Positions 44,088 through 53,591 are shown, counted from the stretch's first letter. The stretch: DNA of 64,000 nucleotides from Chryseobacterium indicum (GCF_021504595.1 NZ_JACSGT010000001.1:1674001-1738000), one strand, 5' to 3'. A program made the numbers and translations. Notes: a model not told the origin generated them from the sequence alone.

Positions 44088-44896
44088 TAAAAATCCAATT
44101 GGAACGCTTTTTCTTCATCGCTTACGATTCCTAAAGCGTCATAAATATACTGGAATGTTGAAAGCAACACCGGTTTTCCGTTAATTACCGCAACATCGTG
44201 TTCGAAGTGAGCAGAAGGCTGATTGTCTAACGTTGTCACCGTCCATCCATCATTATGAAACTTCACTTTTTCAGTTCCCAGATTAATCATCGGTTCGATT
44301 GCAATCGTTAATCCGTCTTTAATTACTTTTCCGCTTCCTTGTCTTCCATAATTCGGAACCTGCGGATCTTCATGCATTTGTCTTCCGACACCATGACCAA
44401 CAAGTTCTCTTACAACACCATATCCTTCTTTTTCGCAGTGCGCCTGAATAGCGTGAGAAATATCTCCGATTCTTTTTCCTCGTACACACTGCTCAATTCC
44501 TTTATAAAGAGATTCTTTGGCTATTTTCAAAAGTTTTTTGGTCTCAGGCTTTACTTCCCCAATTTCAAAAGTATAGGCATGATCACCCACGAAACCGTTC
44601 AGAACAGCACCACAGTCTACAGAAAGTACGTCTCCTTCTTTAATTTCTTCTTTGCTTGGAAAACCGTGAACCACCTGTTCATTTGGAGAAATACATAAAG
44701 AGTACGGAAAACCTCCATATCCTAAAAATGCAGGTTCAGCACCGTGATCCTTTATGAAATCATGCGCTAGTTTATCCAAATATAAAGTGGTAATCCCTGG
44801 TTTGATTTCTTTCGCCAACATTCCTAATGTTCTTGAAACCAGACGGGCACTTTCTTTCATAAGACGTAGTTCGTCTATTGTCTTTAATTGAATCAT
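44087..44896 (-). CDS. map: Type I methionine aminopeptidase
   Basis: 269 residues. The two-metal site is complete: D94, D105, H168, E201 and E232, with the substrate-contact H77. Removes the initiator Met from nascent proteins. Followed without a gap by a methyltransferase gene, an unusual partner. Confidence 0.96.
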   Translation of the reverse strand: MIQLKTIDELRLMKESARLVSRTLGMLAKEIKPGITTLYLDKLAHDFIKDHGAEPAFLGYGGFPYSLCISPNEQVVHGFPSKEEIKEGDVLSVDCGAVLNGFVGDHAYTFEIGEVKPETKKLLKIAKESLYKGIEQCVRGKRIGDISHAIQAHCEKEGYGVVRELVGHGVGRQMHEDPQVPNYGRQGSGKVIKDGLTIAIEPMINLGTEKVKFHNDGWTVTTLDNQPSAHFEHDVAVINGKPVLLSTFQYIYDALGIVSDEEKAFQLDF

Positions 44897-44989
44897 TGTT
44901 TTAATTTACCAATGTATTAGTATATCCAATGTAACAATATCAATAATTGGTAAATTGCTACACCGTTAAATCGTTACATTTTAATTATT

Positions 44990-45421
44990 CTACCAGAATA
45001 ATCCTTTTTTCTTTTCTTTTTTTAATTTTGAATAGGCTAAAACCTCTTTTCCTTCTACACGGAATTCTATTCTTTCCTGAATAATATTATAAATTTCGCC
45101 CCATCCCGGAAATCCTCCCAGATTTCTGTCGTCTATGAACCAGTCTGCATCCAATTTTCTGGATTGTGTTTCGGGATCGAAAACTTCTCCTTCAAAACTT
45201 GAATTAACTGCATAAAACTCAACACCGTTTTCTCTGCAGAATTCTACTGCCTCATCCAGTGTTTTTCCGTGTCTGTATGTCCACAGAATCAATCTGAAAC
45301 CTTCCGCCTGAAGTCTTTTAAGTGTTTCGAAAGCAAAAATTTTTGCCTTGCCGATTCCCGGATATGCATCGTCCACAATGGTTCCATCGAAATCAACAGC
45401 AATTTTTTTATTATTCATCAT
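44990..45421 (-). CDS. Small HAD-like protein
   Basis: 143 residues. Motif I VDFDGTIVDD (D9, D11) and a late FIDDRNLGG motif, with no large cap domain. Resembles the small HAD-fold proteins of Bacteroidetes such as BT0820; phosphatase activity likely, substrate unknown. Ends in Lys-rich tail. A promoter lies just upstream. Confidence 0.75.
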   Translation of the reverse strand: MMNNKKIAVDFDGTIVDDAYPGIGKAKIFAFETLKRLQAEGFRLILWTYRHGKTLDEAVEFCRENGVEFYAVNSSFEGEVFDPETQSRKLDADWFIDDRNLGGFPGWGEIYNIIQERIEFRVEGKEVLAYSKLKKEKKKGLFW

Positions 45422-45442
45422 TATATTTAAGATTTAGAATTG

Positions 45443-45450
45443 CAAAGATA
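45443..45450 (-). promoter_or_regulatory. -7 element TATCTTTG of the HAD gene
   Basis: Minus-strand TATCTTTG, about 20 bases before the ATG. Confidence 0.5.
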
Positions 45451-45459
45451 CAAAATAAA

Positions 45460-45487
45460 AAGAGTGCCAAAAATACTTAGCACTCTT
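45460..45487 (-). terminator. Terminator after the desaturase gene
   Basis: AAGAGTGC / GCACTCTT stem, 12-base loop; TTTTTATTTTG follows on the minus strand. Confidence 0.8.
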
Positions 45488-45513
45488 ACTTTATAATTTA
45501 TCCAATTATAGAA

Positions 45514-46494
45514 CTAACTTTTTACCCAACTGAACTGAAACTGAAGATCCGGCGTTGAAATTCTGTCTGTAATTTTCTGCAGCCTTGCAGGAAGTTTCAT
45601 TAAATATTCCTGTGCTTTTTCAGCTTTTTCGTTTAGACCTTTTACATGTTCAATCTTCCATTCATCCAGAAGGTCTTTCAGGATATTGATGTAATCCTGT
45701 CCTGTATATACCATGCATCTCTGTGCAGCATCCGAAAAATGTCCCCAAAGTTCTCCTGCTTTTTGTCCGGACTGTCTCATCATGTGAGCCGGCATTACGA
45801 TTTTCTTACGCATCATATCTTCAAAAGCAAGAATCATTTCCGAAGGATCAATTTCTAAAATTTTTGCTACGAAATGTTTGTATGCTTTCGCGTGTCTCGC
45901 TTCATCTGCAGCAATCACACCGCACATTTTAGCCAATTTTCCGTTTCCGGACTGTTTTGCTAACGTTCCTACTCTTCTGTGGGAAATATTGGTTGCTGTT
46001 TCCTGAAAACTTGTGTATACGAAGTTTCTGTAAGGATCCATACTTGTTCCCAAATCGAAACCGTCATTAATAAGATATTGAGTAGTAACCTCAACTTCTC
46101 TCATATTTACTCTTCCGCACAAATAAAGATATTTACTTAAAAGATCTCCGTGTCTGTTTTCTTCTGCAGTCCAGGCTCTCACCCAGTTTGCCCATCCGAT
46201 TTCTTTCTGCTCCTGATCTACCCCTTCTACTCCCATTAACCAGGATTCGTAAGAAGGCAAAGCTTCTTCTGTGATGCAGTCACCAATAAGGGTTACGAAA
46301 AGATCATAAGGCATTTCACGTGCAAAAGTCTGAATTTCGTCTAAATCATGTTTAAAATCTTCGCTCGAGGGATCCGGAAGATAATCAGAGGGTTGCCAGA
46401 TTTTCTCAATTGGCGTTAAAAATTTATTCAGAAAAGAACCTACTTCCTTTTCCAAAATTCCCATTACTTCTTTCCTTACAAGCTTTTGATACAT
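45514..46494 (-). CDS. Soluble acyl-ACP desaturase
   Basis: 326 residues, the di-iron ferritin-like family. Iron ligands in EENRHGDLL (E112, H115) and DEARH (E198, H201), as in plant stearoyl-ACP desaturase. Introduces a double bond into acyl chains on ACP, giving unsaturated lipids. Single gene with a promoter upstream. Confidence 0.93.
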   Translation of the reverse strand: MYQKLVRKEVMGILEKEVGSFLNKFLTPIEKIWQPSDYLPDPSSEDFKHDLDEIQTFAREMPYDLFVTLIGDCITEEALPSYESWLMGVEGVDQEQKEIGWANWVRAWTAEENRHGDLLSKYLYLCGRVNMREVEVTTQYLINDGFDLGTSMDPYRNFVYTSFQETATNISHRRVGTLAKQSGNGKLAKMCGVIAADEARHAKAYKHFVAKILEIDPSEMILAFEDMMRKKIVMPAHMMRQSGQKAGELWGHFSDAAQRCMVYTGQDYINILKDLLDEWKIEHVKGLNEKAEKAQEYLMKLPARLQKITDRISTPDLQFQFSWVKS

Positions 46495-46516
46495 TTTTAG
46501 AATTTAGATTAAATTA

Positions 46517-46524
46517 CAAATTTA
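46517..46524 (-). promoter_or_regulatory. -7 element TAAATTTG of the desaturase gene
   Basis: Minus-strand TAAATTTG lies 22 bases before the ATG. Confidence 0.5.
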
Positions 46525-46652
46525 AAGTTTTATTTATTATTTAGGACATAATATTTTGTTAATTATTTCTGATATTAATCATAAAAAATGCCGCTATATA
46601 AATAATAACGGCAATTTATCTTTAATATTTTTAAAACTTAAATAATAAGTCT

Positions 46653-46854
46653 GTTTAAACTTTTATTTAACCGCAAAAGCCACAAAAGATCTACTAAATT
46701 TTTTATTTAAAGTTGATCATTATCAATTAAAAAGCTCACAATAGTTTTTAAAAATCTTTGATTTTTATTCTTTTGAGCGCTTTGATTATTCTGGAAATTC
46801 GCTTTAACATTATCTTTTGTCCCTTTTGCGGTTAATTCTGAAATTAGTTTAAAC
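46653..46854. repeat. Intergenic element with inverted ends
   Basis: GTTTAAAC at both ends, and TAACCGCAAAAG..ACAAAAGAT (46,668-46,690) pairing with ATCTTTTGT..CTTTTGCGGTTA (46,812-46,834; two mismatches). The interior AAAATCTTTGATTTTTATTC and the right arm TTTTGCGGTTAATTCTG are shared with the element at 23.5-23.8 kb. The remaining gap between the desaturase and gpmI genes has no gene. Confidence 0.65.
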
Positions 46855-46915
46855 AAGTTTAATATTTAAGAAACAAATGTTTTCTGATATTTTAATGAAA
46901 CCTCCAGTATTTATT

Positions 46916-48457
46916 CTAGTTCACTAAAATATCTCCGGTCATTACTTCAGGAATTTCTACTCCCATTACTTTCAGGATTGTAGGGGCAACGTCGCCTAGT
47001 TTTCCCGGTTTAAGATTCCACGTATGGTCTTTATCCATCACAATAAAAGGAACCAGATTGGTAGAATGCTGTGTATTCGGCGTTCCGTCCGGATTAATCA
47101 TCACATCAGAATTTCCGTGGTCTGCTAAAATGAATACCGCATAACCATGCTCGTAAGCTGTGGTTGCTACTTTTTCAATGCATTTATCTACCGTTTCAGC
47201 TGCTTTTACCGCTGCTGAAAAAACTCCGGTGTGTCCTACCATATCTGTATTGGCAAAATTCAGACAGATAAAATCTGCAGTTTCATTTTCCAGCTCGGGA
47301 ACGATCGCATTGGTAATGTCGTATGCTGACATTTCAGGTTTTAAATCGTAGGTAGGAACATCTTTAGGGCTTGGACAAAGCAGTCTTTTTTCTCCTGTAA
47401 ATTCGGCTTCTCTTCCTCCTGAAAAGAAAAATGTAACGTGAGGATATTTTTCTGTTTCTGCGATTCGGATCTGTGTTTTATGGTTTCTTTCTAAAATTTC
47501 ACCCATCGTTTCGTGTAACACTTCTTCGTCGAAAACTACATGAACGTTCTGGAAAGTTTTGTCATAATTCGTTAAAGTCACATAATAAAGCGGCAGTTTT
47601 CTCATGAAAAACTCCGGGAAATCTTTCTGAGAAAGTACTTCCGTAATTTCACGGCCTCTGTCTGTACGGAAATTGAAGCAGATGACCACATCATTATCAA
47701 CAATTTTGGCAACAGGAACCACATTTCCTGTCTGTGTGGAATCGATCATGATAATAGGCTTGATAAATTCATCCGTTACACTATTATCATACGATTTCTG
47801 AATTGAAGCCAAAGCATCTGTAGATTGTTCTCCCACTCCTTCTACCATCGCATCATAAGCCAGTTTTACGCGCTCCCATCTTTTATCACGATCCATTGCG
47901 TAATATCTTCCGACCACGGTTGCCAGTTTTCCCACTGTTTTTTCCATGTGATCCTGAAGTTCTTCGATAAATCCTTTTCCTGAAAGCGGATCGCAGTCGC
48001 GTCCGTCTGTAAAGGCATGAACGAAAACATTTTCATTCAGTCCGAATTCGTGGGCTGCCGTTAAAAGACCTTTTAAATGGTTGATATGTGAATGTACTCC
48101 CCCGTTGGAAACCAAACCGATGAAATGTACTTTTTTATTTTCTTTTTTAGCATAATCAAAAGCATCCTGAATCACTTTCTGCTGTCCTAAAGATCCGTTC
48201 TCAACCGCCATATTCAGTTTAACCAGATTTTGGTAAACCACTCTTCCAGCTCCCAGATTCATGTGTCCTACTTCAGAATTTCCCATTTGTCCGGCAGGAA
48301 GTCCAACCGCCAGACCACTCGCTTCAAGCGTTGTATGTGGAAAATTTTTAAGGCAGTTATCTATAAAAGGTGTGTTTGCTTTATCTATGGCTGAAACATC
48401 AGGATTCATCCCCAATCCCCATCCGTCAAGGATCGCTAATATTGCTTTTTTCGACAT
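46916..48457 (-). CDS. gpmI: 2,3-bisphosphoglycerate-independent phosphoglycerate mutase
   Basis: 513 residues, full length. Alkaline-phosphatase-like fold with metal ligand D11 (ILDGWGLG), phosphoserine S61 (MGNSEVGHMNLGAG), GRYYAMDRDKRW and the second metal site FILADHGNSDVM with HST. Interconverts 3- and 2-phosphoglycerate in glycolysis. Single gene. Confidence 0.97.
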   Translation of the reverse strand: MSKKAILAILDGWGLGMNPDVSAIDKANTPFIDNCLKNFPHTTLEASGLAVGLPAGQMGNSEVGHMNLGAGRVVYQNLVKLNMAVENGSLGQQKVIQDAFDYAKKENKKVHFIGLVSNGGVHSHINHLKGLLTAAHEFGLNENVFVHAFTDGRDCDPLSGKGFIEELQDHMEKTVGKLATVVGRYYAMDRDKRWERVKLAYDAMVEGVGEQSTDALASIQKSYDNSVTDEFIKPIIMIDSTQTGNVVPVAKIVDNDVVICFNFRTDRGREITEVLSQKDFPEFFMRKLPLYYVTLTNYDKTFQNVHVVFDEEVLHETMGEILERNHKTQIRIAETEKYPHVTFFFSGGREAEFTGEKRLLCPSPKDVPTYDLKPEMSAYDITNAIVPELENETADFICLNFANTDMVGHTGVFSAAVKAAETVDKCIEKVATTAYEHGYAVFILADHGNSDVMINPDGTPNTQHSTNLVPFIVMDKDHTWNLKPGKLGDVAPTILKVMGVEIPEVMTGDILVN

Positions 48458-48478
48458 TTTGTATAAACTTTTGTATTA

Positions 48479-48486
48479 CAAATTTA
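48479..48486 (-). promoter_or_regulatory. -7 element TAAATTTG of gpmI
   Basis: Minus-strand TAAATTTG, 21 bases before the ATG. Confidence 0.5.
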
Positions 48487-48761
48487 TTTATTTTGAAATG
48501 AATGGAAGAATGGACGAACTTAAATTTTGTTTAAAATTTGTTTTTGGTATAAACGTATTTTTAATTTTGGTTAATTCCAAAGGCGCAAAGAATTTTTAAA
48601 TAGACTGTTATGCTTTAAGATGCAGGGATTTTATCTTTGATAAAATTTTACATTGTAAAACCTGTTGAAAATCTTTGATTTTTCCTGCGCTTTAGAGCAC
48701 CATACATATAAAAATCCGTTTTGCTTTTGCGTTTAATTAACAAAAAAAGTAAATATTTTAT
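48487..48761. other. Intergenic DNA with repeat fragment
   Basis: No gene. AAAATCTTTGATTTTTCC and TTTTGCGTTTAATT near its right end resemble part of the inverted-end elements at 23.6 and 46.8 kb. Confidence 0.45.
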
Positions 48762-48769
48762 TAATTTTG
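48762..48769 (+). promoter_or_regulatory. -7 element TAATTTTG of the SUI1-like gene
   Basis: TAATTTTG ends four bases before the ATG, implying a leaderless transcript. Confidence 0.5.
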
Positions 48770-48773
48770 CTCT

Positions 48774-49097
48774 ATGGATTTAAGAGATCAACTGAAAAAC
48801 CTTTTTCCTGATCATGAAGAACAGGATTTTGAGATGCCTGAAGAACAGTTCAGGCAAAAAGAACCTTTGGTATGCAAATTTGAAAAAAAAGGAAGAAACG
48901 GAAAGCCTGTAACGATTGTAGAAGGTTGGGAAGGAAGTGAGGAAGACCTGAAAAAAATCTCAAAAAAGATTAAAACTACACTGGGAATCGGCGGTTCTGA
49001 AAAGGACGGAACGATTATCATTCAGGGAGATAATCGTGATAAGATTATGAATATCCTTAAAGAAATGGGCTATAAAACCAAGAGAGTTGGCGGATAG
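48774..49097 (+). CDS. SUI1/YciH-family translation-initiation-like factor
   Basis: 107 residues. The C-terminal SUI1 domain (RNGKPVTIVEGWEGSEEDLK, KIKTTLGIGGSEKDGTIIIQG) is like eukaryotic eIF1 and bacterial YciH, which affect start-site fidelity. N-terminus acidic and unstructured. Confidence 0.92.
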   Translation: MDLRDQLKNLFPDHEEQDFEMPEEQFRQKEPLVCKFEKKGRNGKPVTIVEGWEGSEEDLKKISKKIKTTLGIGGSEKDGTIIIQGDNRDKIMNILKEMGYKTKRVGG

Positions 49098-49446
49098 TTT
49101 TAGTCATTAAAGAATTTTATTTTCTTCGCGCGAAGGTCGCTAAGTCTTTTTAAATAGACTTTAAAATATTTTACGGTCGCAACGGCACTTCGTTCAGCAA
49201 ATGATAGCGGAAGCCTTGCAATAATAGTTTTATGATTTTTAAAAATAAATCTGTGTTTGTGGCATCATTATTTTTAGCTTTTCAATGGTTGCTTTTTCCA
49301 TTGGGTTTCCTGTTAATATTAATGTTTTAAGATTTTTCAGTTGAGGAATGTTAATTAAATAAATTTTATGTTAAATCGGAACTTATAAGAATCAAAAAAA
49401 GCCATATAAAATATGACTTTTAATTGTATTCAATTGGGTTAGGTTT
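49098..49446. other. Intergenic DNA, dispersed repeat
   Basis: No gene. The stretch CGCTAAGTC .. GCAACGGCACTTCGTTCAGC resembles one near 37.4 kb. Confidence 0.45.
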
Positions 49447-50292
49447 TTAAGACAGACTGTACCATTTTTTGAAAAGGCTGTCGTAATCTTTCTGGTCAGA
49501 TTTTGTCTTAATTAACGCAGCAAGCTGTGACATCTGTGTTTCTGCATCTGCTTTTCGCTTGTTGTAAATTAAAAAGTCGCAGTAGTTCCACATATTGGTA
49601 TAGTATGGTTTTATACTGATGCTTTTTTGATAATTTGCTTCCGCTGCTACAATATCTTTATTCATTAAATGACATGATGCTAACTGATCGTACAGAAAAG
49701 CTTCATCCTGCTGATCCCAGCTCTGGGTGAGCGCTTCATTATAAACATCAATCGCTTTCTGATATTCTCCTTTCATTAAAAATTTCCCGCCGCGGTTGAT
49801 AAATTCATTGGTTCTGTTGCTGATATCCGGTCCGGAATTATCATCACTGTAAACAACACCAATTTCACCCGACATTGCCGCTTTTTTCAAAAACTCCGCC
49901 AGTTTCTCATCAGATTCTGTATTTTCAAAGAAATCATTGATTGGTTTCAGCAGATATTCCTCAATCTGAATCGTTCCCGTAGCTTCATTCAGTCGCTTGT
50001 ATAATTTAGCGGTTAATTTATCGGCTTTAACGTTCATTTTGTTTAAAATTTCTGTTAAAAGATCTAAAACAGCTAACACATGAGTTCTGTATTGTAGGGT
50101 TACTTTATCTCCGAATGGAAGAACAAAAGCTTCTCTTAATTCTTTTAAAGCGGCATTGTAATCGCCATTAGTATACAGTTTTCTGGCATTGATTAATCTT
50201 CCGGGAGCGTTTTTTAAACTTTTACGGCTGGAAATTACCGTGTAAATAATAAGCACAGCAAGAATCGCTGCAAAAATGATAACGTACTTCAT
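49447..50292 (-). CDS. Membrane-anchored TPR-like protein
   Basis: 281 residues. N-terminal transmembrane anchor (MKYVIIFAAILAVLIIYTVI) then helical repeats with TPR-like spacing: LYTNGDYNAALKELREAF (about 44-61), GEYQKAIDVYNEALTQS and YDQLASCHLMNKDIVAAEAN (about 175-230). Likely a protein-interaction scaffold on the inside or outside of the membrane; partners unknown. Single gene. Confidence 0.75.
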   Translation of the reverse strand: MKYVIIFAAILAVLIIYTVISSRKSLKNAPGRLINARKLYTNGDYNAALKELREAFVLPFGDKVTLQYRTHVLAVLDLLTEILNKMNVKADKLTAKLYKRLNEATGTIQIEEYLLKPINDFFENTESDEKLAEFLKKAAMSGEIGVVYSDDNSGPDISNRTNEFINRGGKFLMKGEYQKAIDVYNEALTQSWDQQDEAFLYDQLASCHLMNKDIVAAEANYQKSISIKPYYTNMWNYCDFLIYNKRKADAETQMSQLAALIKTKSDQKDYDSLFKKWYSLS

Positions 50293-50489
50293 AAATTTAA
50301 GTTTTTAAGGTAAATAGTTTATAATTGTGTTATTTTTAGCCTAAATAATCTGCTCCACTATACAGATATTGATAAGACTAATTTTTATACTTTTTTATTA
50401 TCGGCGCAATATAGTCATTTTAATAAAAGTTTACCCATAAATTTTATTAATGTGGTACTTAAACTATTGAATATTTCATTGATCATTAA

Positions 50490-50958
50490 CTATTTTCTGC
50501 TTGTATCCGTAAGAGAATTTAAAAATGCAATAATCTGTTTTATTTCGGTTTGTGATAAATTCAGCTTATCCGAAGCCAGCGTCTGATTTTTCACTTGTAA
50601 GCCAAGACCTTCTCCTCCCCCCTTCGTTGTAAAAATCCATAACTTCTTCCAGAGTATTGAAAGCACCGTTGTGAAAATAAGGTTTTGTTAAAGCCACATT
50701 TCTTACTGTTACTGTTTTGAAAGACTTTTCGTAGATCCAAGAATTTTCCTTTTTCACAGGACTGTTGATTCTTCCCTGATCTTCTGTCGAATGTTTTAAA
50801 ATCTGTATTTTTTGCGAGATAATTAATTCCTTCCTTTAAAATGGCATCGGCTTTCTGAATATTATAATTTTTAAAGTAAGGATCATCATGAAGATATTTT
50901 TGCATCCCTGAAAAAACATGAGCAGAAAAAGTACCGCAGCAAAGGGATAAAATCTCAT
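50490..50958 (-). pseudogene. Decayed di-haem cytochrome c peroxidase (MauG/CcpA type)
   Basis: A lipoprotein start (MRFYPFAAVLFLLMFFQGCKN) is followed after a frameshift by YLHDDPYFKNYNIQKADAIL, then after another shift by [17 protein letters not shown] and [19 protein letters not shown], the C-terminal signature of bacterial cytochrome c peroxidases; the haem-binding CxxCH core is missing. A third shift at a run of six G (near 50,620) separates FYNEGG from [20 protein letters not shown] and the stop. The gene lost its centre and at least three reading-frame changes are needed to read it. Confidence 0.8.
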
Positions 50959-51213
50959 GAAATTTTTTGCGCAAATCTATTAATAGCGCACAATTCGGAC
51001 GTTACCACAATTTTAAATCTGAATTAAATAATGTTTACATCTCTATTCGGGTATTTTTTATTAATTTTAAACCCCGAAATCAAATTCATTACCGAGCGGT
51101 CAATTTCCAGTATTGACATTCTAAAAATAATGATGAGGATCTTGGGAGAGGATTTTTAAAGATTGACAACAATCAATCACAATTTCAATGTATTAAACTA
51201 TAAAAACGAATTT

Positions 51214-52068
51214 ATGCTGAATAAACTTGCTGCTTCAGAACTTGTTCTGAACGAAGACGGAAGTGTTTATCACCTGAACCTTTTACCGGAAGATATTGCC
51301 GAGAAAATTATTCTTGTAGGCGATCCTGACCGTGTTGCAAAGGTTTCAAAATATTTTGACAAAGTAGAAGTTAAAAAGAATAAAAGAGAATTTTACACGC
51401 ATACAGGAACGCTGAGAGGCGAAAGAATCACCGTAATGTCTACCGGAATCGGAACAGAAAATATTGACATTGTGATGAATGAGCTTGATGCGCTGGTGAA
51501 TATCGATCTTAAAAATAAAGAATTTAAAGCGGAACATTCTGCTTTACAGCTATTCAGAATGGGAACCTGCGGAAGTGTGAATCCAGAGGTTCAGGTAGAC
51601 AATATGCTGGTTACACAAAATGTTGTAGGATTGGACGGTCTGATGCATTTTTATCAGGATTATGCGTTTGAAAATGAATTTTCCAGAAACTTTACAGAAA
51701 AGTTTCCTTACCCGAAAATCAAACCAATGCTTTATTTTGCAGACTGGGCGGAAGAATTGGGAGAATTATACAAAGACGCAAAATATCATGGGAATACCGC
51801 TACATTCCCCGGCTTCTATGCTCCACAGGGAAGACAATTACGTCTGAAAGCTGTTGATGATAAATTTCTAGAAACTCTGAACGATCTGGGTGTAACAAAT
51901 TTCGAAATGGAAACATCCGCGATTTACGCATTGTCTAAACTTTTAGGTCATAAAGCTATTACTGTAAATAACGTGATTGCCAACAGAAGACGTGGAGAAT
52001 TCTCCGCAGATCATCATGCTTCTGAGAAAAATCTTATCGAATGGGTATTGGAAAGAATCATTAAATAA
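51214..52068 (+). CDS. Nucleoside phosphorylase (uridine/purine phosphorylase family)
   Basis: 284 residues from the ATG MLNKLAASELV; a longer reading needs a TTG start. The pattern ILVGDPDRVAKVSKYFDK, YTGTLRGERITVMSTGIGTENIDIVMNE, FRMGTCGSVNPE (phosphate site) and FEMETSAIYALSKLLGH fits the NP-I family. Cleaves nucleosides to base and ribose-1-phosphate in salvage. Single gene. Confidence 0.88.
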   Translation: MLNKLAASELVLNEDGSVYHLNLLPEDIAEKIILVGDPDRVAKVSKYFDKVEVKKNKREFYTHTGTLRGERITVMSTGIGTENIDIVMNELDALVNIDLKNKEFKAEHSALQLFRMGTCGSVNPEVQVDNMLVTQNVVGLDGLMHFYQDYAFENEFSRNFTEKFPYPKIKPMLYFADWAEELGELYKDAKYHGNTATFPGFYAPQGRQLRLKAVDDKFLETLNDLGVTNFEMETSAIYALSKLLGHKAITVNNVIANRRRGEFSADHHASEKNLIEWVLERIIK

Positions 52069-52115
52069 CGAAGTAAATGGCTCTGCTATTATAAATTTCA
52101 AAATTGATAAAAGTA

Positions 52116-52146
52116 AAAGGATCTCGTTTAGGAGATCCTTTCTTTA
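52116..52146 (+). terminator. Terminator after the nucleoside phosphorylase gene
   Basis: AAAGGATCTC / GAGATCCTTT stem, 6-base loop, T-rich tail. Confidence 0.8.
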
Positions 52147-52217
52147 TAACCATTAAAGAAAACTTCTGAAGATTTTTTCAATCTGTACGAAGTGACGCAT
52201 TTTATTATTTAATTCTG

Positions 52218-53591
52218 TTAAAATTCATTGATCGTGACGTAGAAATGCGCAGAGTATAAACTTTCTGCGTTTCCTGAAATATTGGTAAGATTAATTGTAA
52301 TAGAAGAAGTTGAAGTCATTCTCGGATTAGAAATAGAAAACGATGCGTTTCCTGCGAAATCCGGAGCCGGACTCACTACAATTGTTGCTCTTGTTGAGCT
52401 TGGCAGCATCGCTGGCGGAATTGCAAAATCCGTTGTAGTAGATTTTCCTGAGGGGAGATTATTAATTGAAACACTTGGCCAAACCTCAAAACTGATCTGG
52501 TTTTTGTTTACCGTTCCTTTGCTTCCCAATTTGTACTGTCCGTTTACGTCTAATCTTGCTGTAGTATTCGGTGTACTTGTTCCTATTCCTACGTTTGCGC
52601 TGCTGTTTCCGATAGATATAGCGTTATACTGACTTGTTGTAGTGTTGTAACCTATGGCTGTGGAATTTTGTCCTGTTGCAGAAGCTCCGGAACCTATTGC
52701 TGTGGAATTCTGTCCGTTTGTAACCGTGTTGAATCCAACCGCAGTTTCACTGTTGGAATTTGTTTTCGCATTGTAACCTAATGCCACTGATTGAAATCCT
52801 GCCGCGAATGAATTGTTTCCCAATGCAGATGATTCGTTAGCTGTTGTTTTGGAATTATATCCGATTGCCGTAGACTGAAATCCGTCCGCTAAAGAATTAT
52901 TCCCGATTGCTGTGGATTCGTTTTTATTGGTTTTGGCATTATAGCCGATTGCATTTGATTTGAATGCTGCTGCTGTTGCTTTGTTTCCTACTGCCAAACC
53001 GTCATTTGCCCCTACAGAAGCTTCATTTCCGATAGAAACTCCCTGATAAGCAGAACTTGAAGTTCCGATTGAAATACCATTCTGTCCGGCATTTGCCATT
53101 GGTCCTAGACTTACGGAATTGTCTACACCCAGTCTTCCCATTTTTACAGAATTAACTTTAAAAACAAGATCATCGTAGGTGTTGGTTCCTAAAGCAAGAT
53201 TGGTATTTGATCCTCCATTGTTTCCGCTGTTGGTTGCGGTATCATTCCAGCCGTCTCCTCCTCCGGGAATAATTGGATTGATTTGGCTTCCTGCAATAGA
53301 AAGCATATTCCATTTTGCATTATTCCAATAGAAAAAGCCAGTCTCCACTAATCCGGCCTGTCCGTTATTCCATACAATAAGTCCATCAGCGGGAGAAACA
53401 ATTGTGGTATTATCCGTATCGGAATTTAAGGCAACACTTGGAAAAAGTACACCTTTGTTATTAGAATTAATTTCCAACATGGCAGAAGGCTTTGGCGAAG
53501 GGGTTCCTATCCCAACCTGAGCCTGTGAAAAATTAAAGCTTAAAAAAAATAAGCCTGTAAATAAGATTTTAAATTTCGAATGTCTCTGCAT
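52218..53591 (-). CDS. Secreted protein with YadA-type head repeats
   Basis: 457 residues with a signal peptide (about 1-24). Both the start (QVGIGTPSPKPSAMLEINS) and residues about 334-350 (VGIGTSTPNTTARLDVNG) show the tail-fibre-like VGIGT-P motif. Between about 159 and 335 lie roughly twelve repeats of about 14 residues (for example TAIGYNSKTTANES, SALGNNSFAAGFQS, TAIGSGASATGQNS) matching the YadA/Hia head motif of trimeric adhesins. No C-terminal beta-barrel anchor and no T9SS sorting domain are seen; how it is held on the surface is unclear. C-terminal about 90 residues are beta-rich and unassigned. Confidence 0.8.
   Translation of the reverse strand: MQRHSKFKILFTGLFFLSFNFSQAQVGIGTPSPKPSAMLEINSNNKGVLFPSVALNSDTDNTTIVSPADGLIVWNNGQAGLVETGFFYWNNAKWNMLSIAGSQINPIIPGGGDGWNDTATNSGNNGGSNTNLALGTNTYDDLVFKVNSVKMGRLGVDNSVSLGPMANAGQNGISIGTSSSAYQGVSIGNEASVGANDGLAVGNKATAAAFKSNAIGYNAKTNKNESTAIGNNSLADGFQSTAIGYNSKTTANESSALGNNSFAAGFQSVALGYNAKTNSNSETAVGFNTVTNGQNSTAIGSGASATGQNSTAIGYNTTTSQYNAISIGNSSANVGIGTSTPNTTARLDVNGQYKLGSKGTVNKNQISFEVWPSVSINNLPSGKSTTTDFAIPPAMLPSSTRATIVVSPAPDFAGNASFSISNPRMTSTSSITINLTNISGNAESLYSAHFYVTINEF

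Noticed and set aside
50615..50625. G6 tract as a phase-variation switch
   Set aside because: Restoring the frame would still leave the gene without its haem-binding centre, so the locus is decayed rather than switching.
50591..50974. 127-codon and 63-codon open frames as independent genes
   Set aside because: Both are frame fragments of one cytochrome c peroxidase; the lipoprotein start lies in yet another frame.
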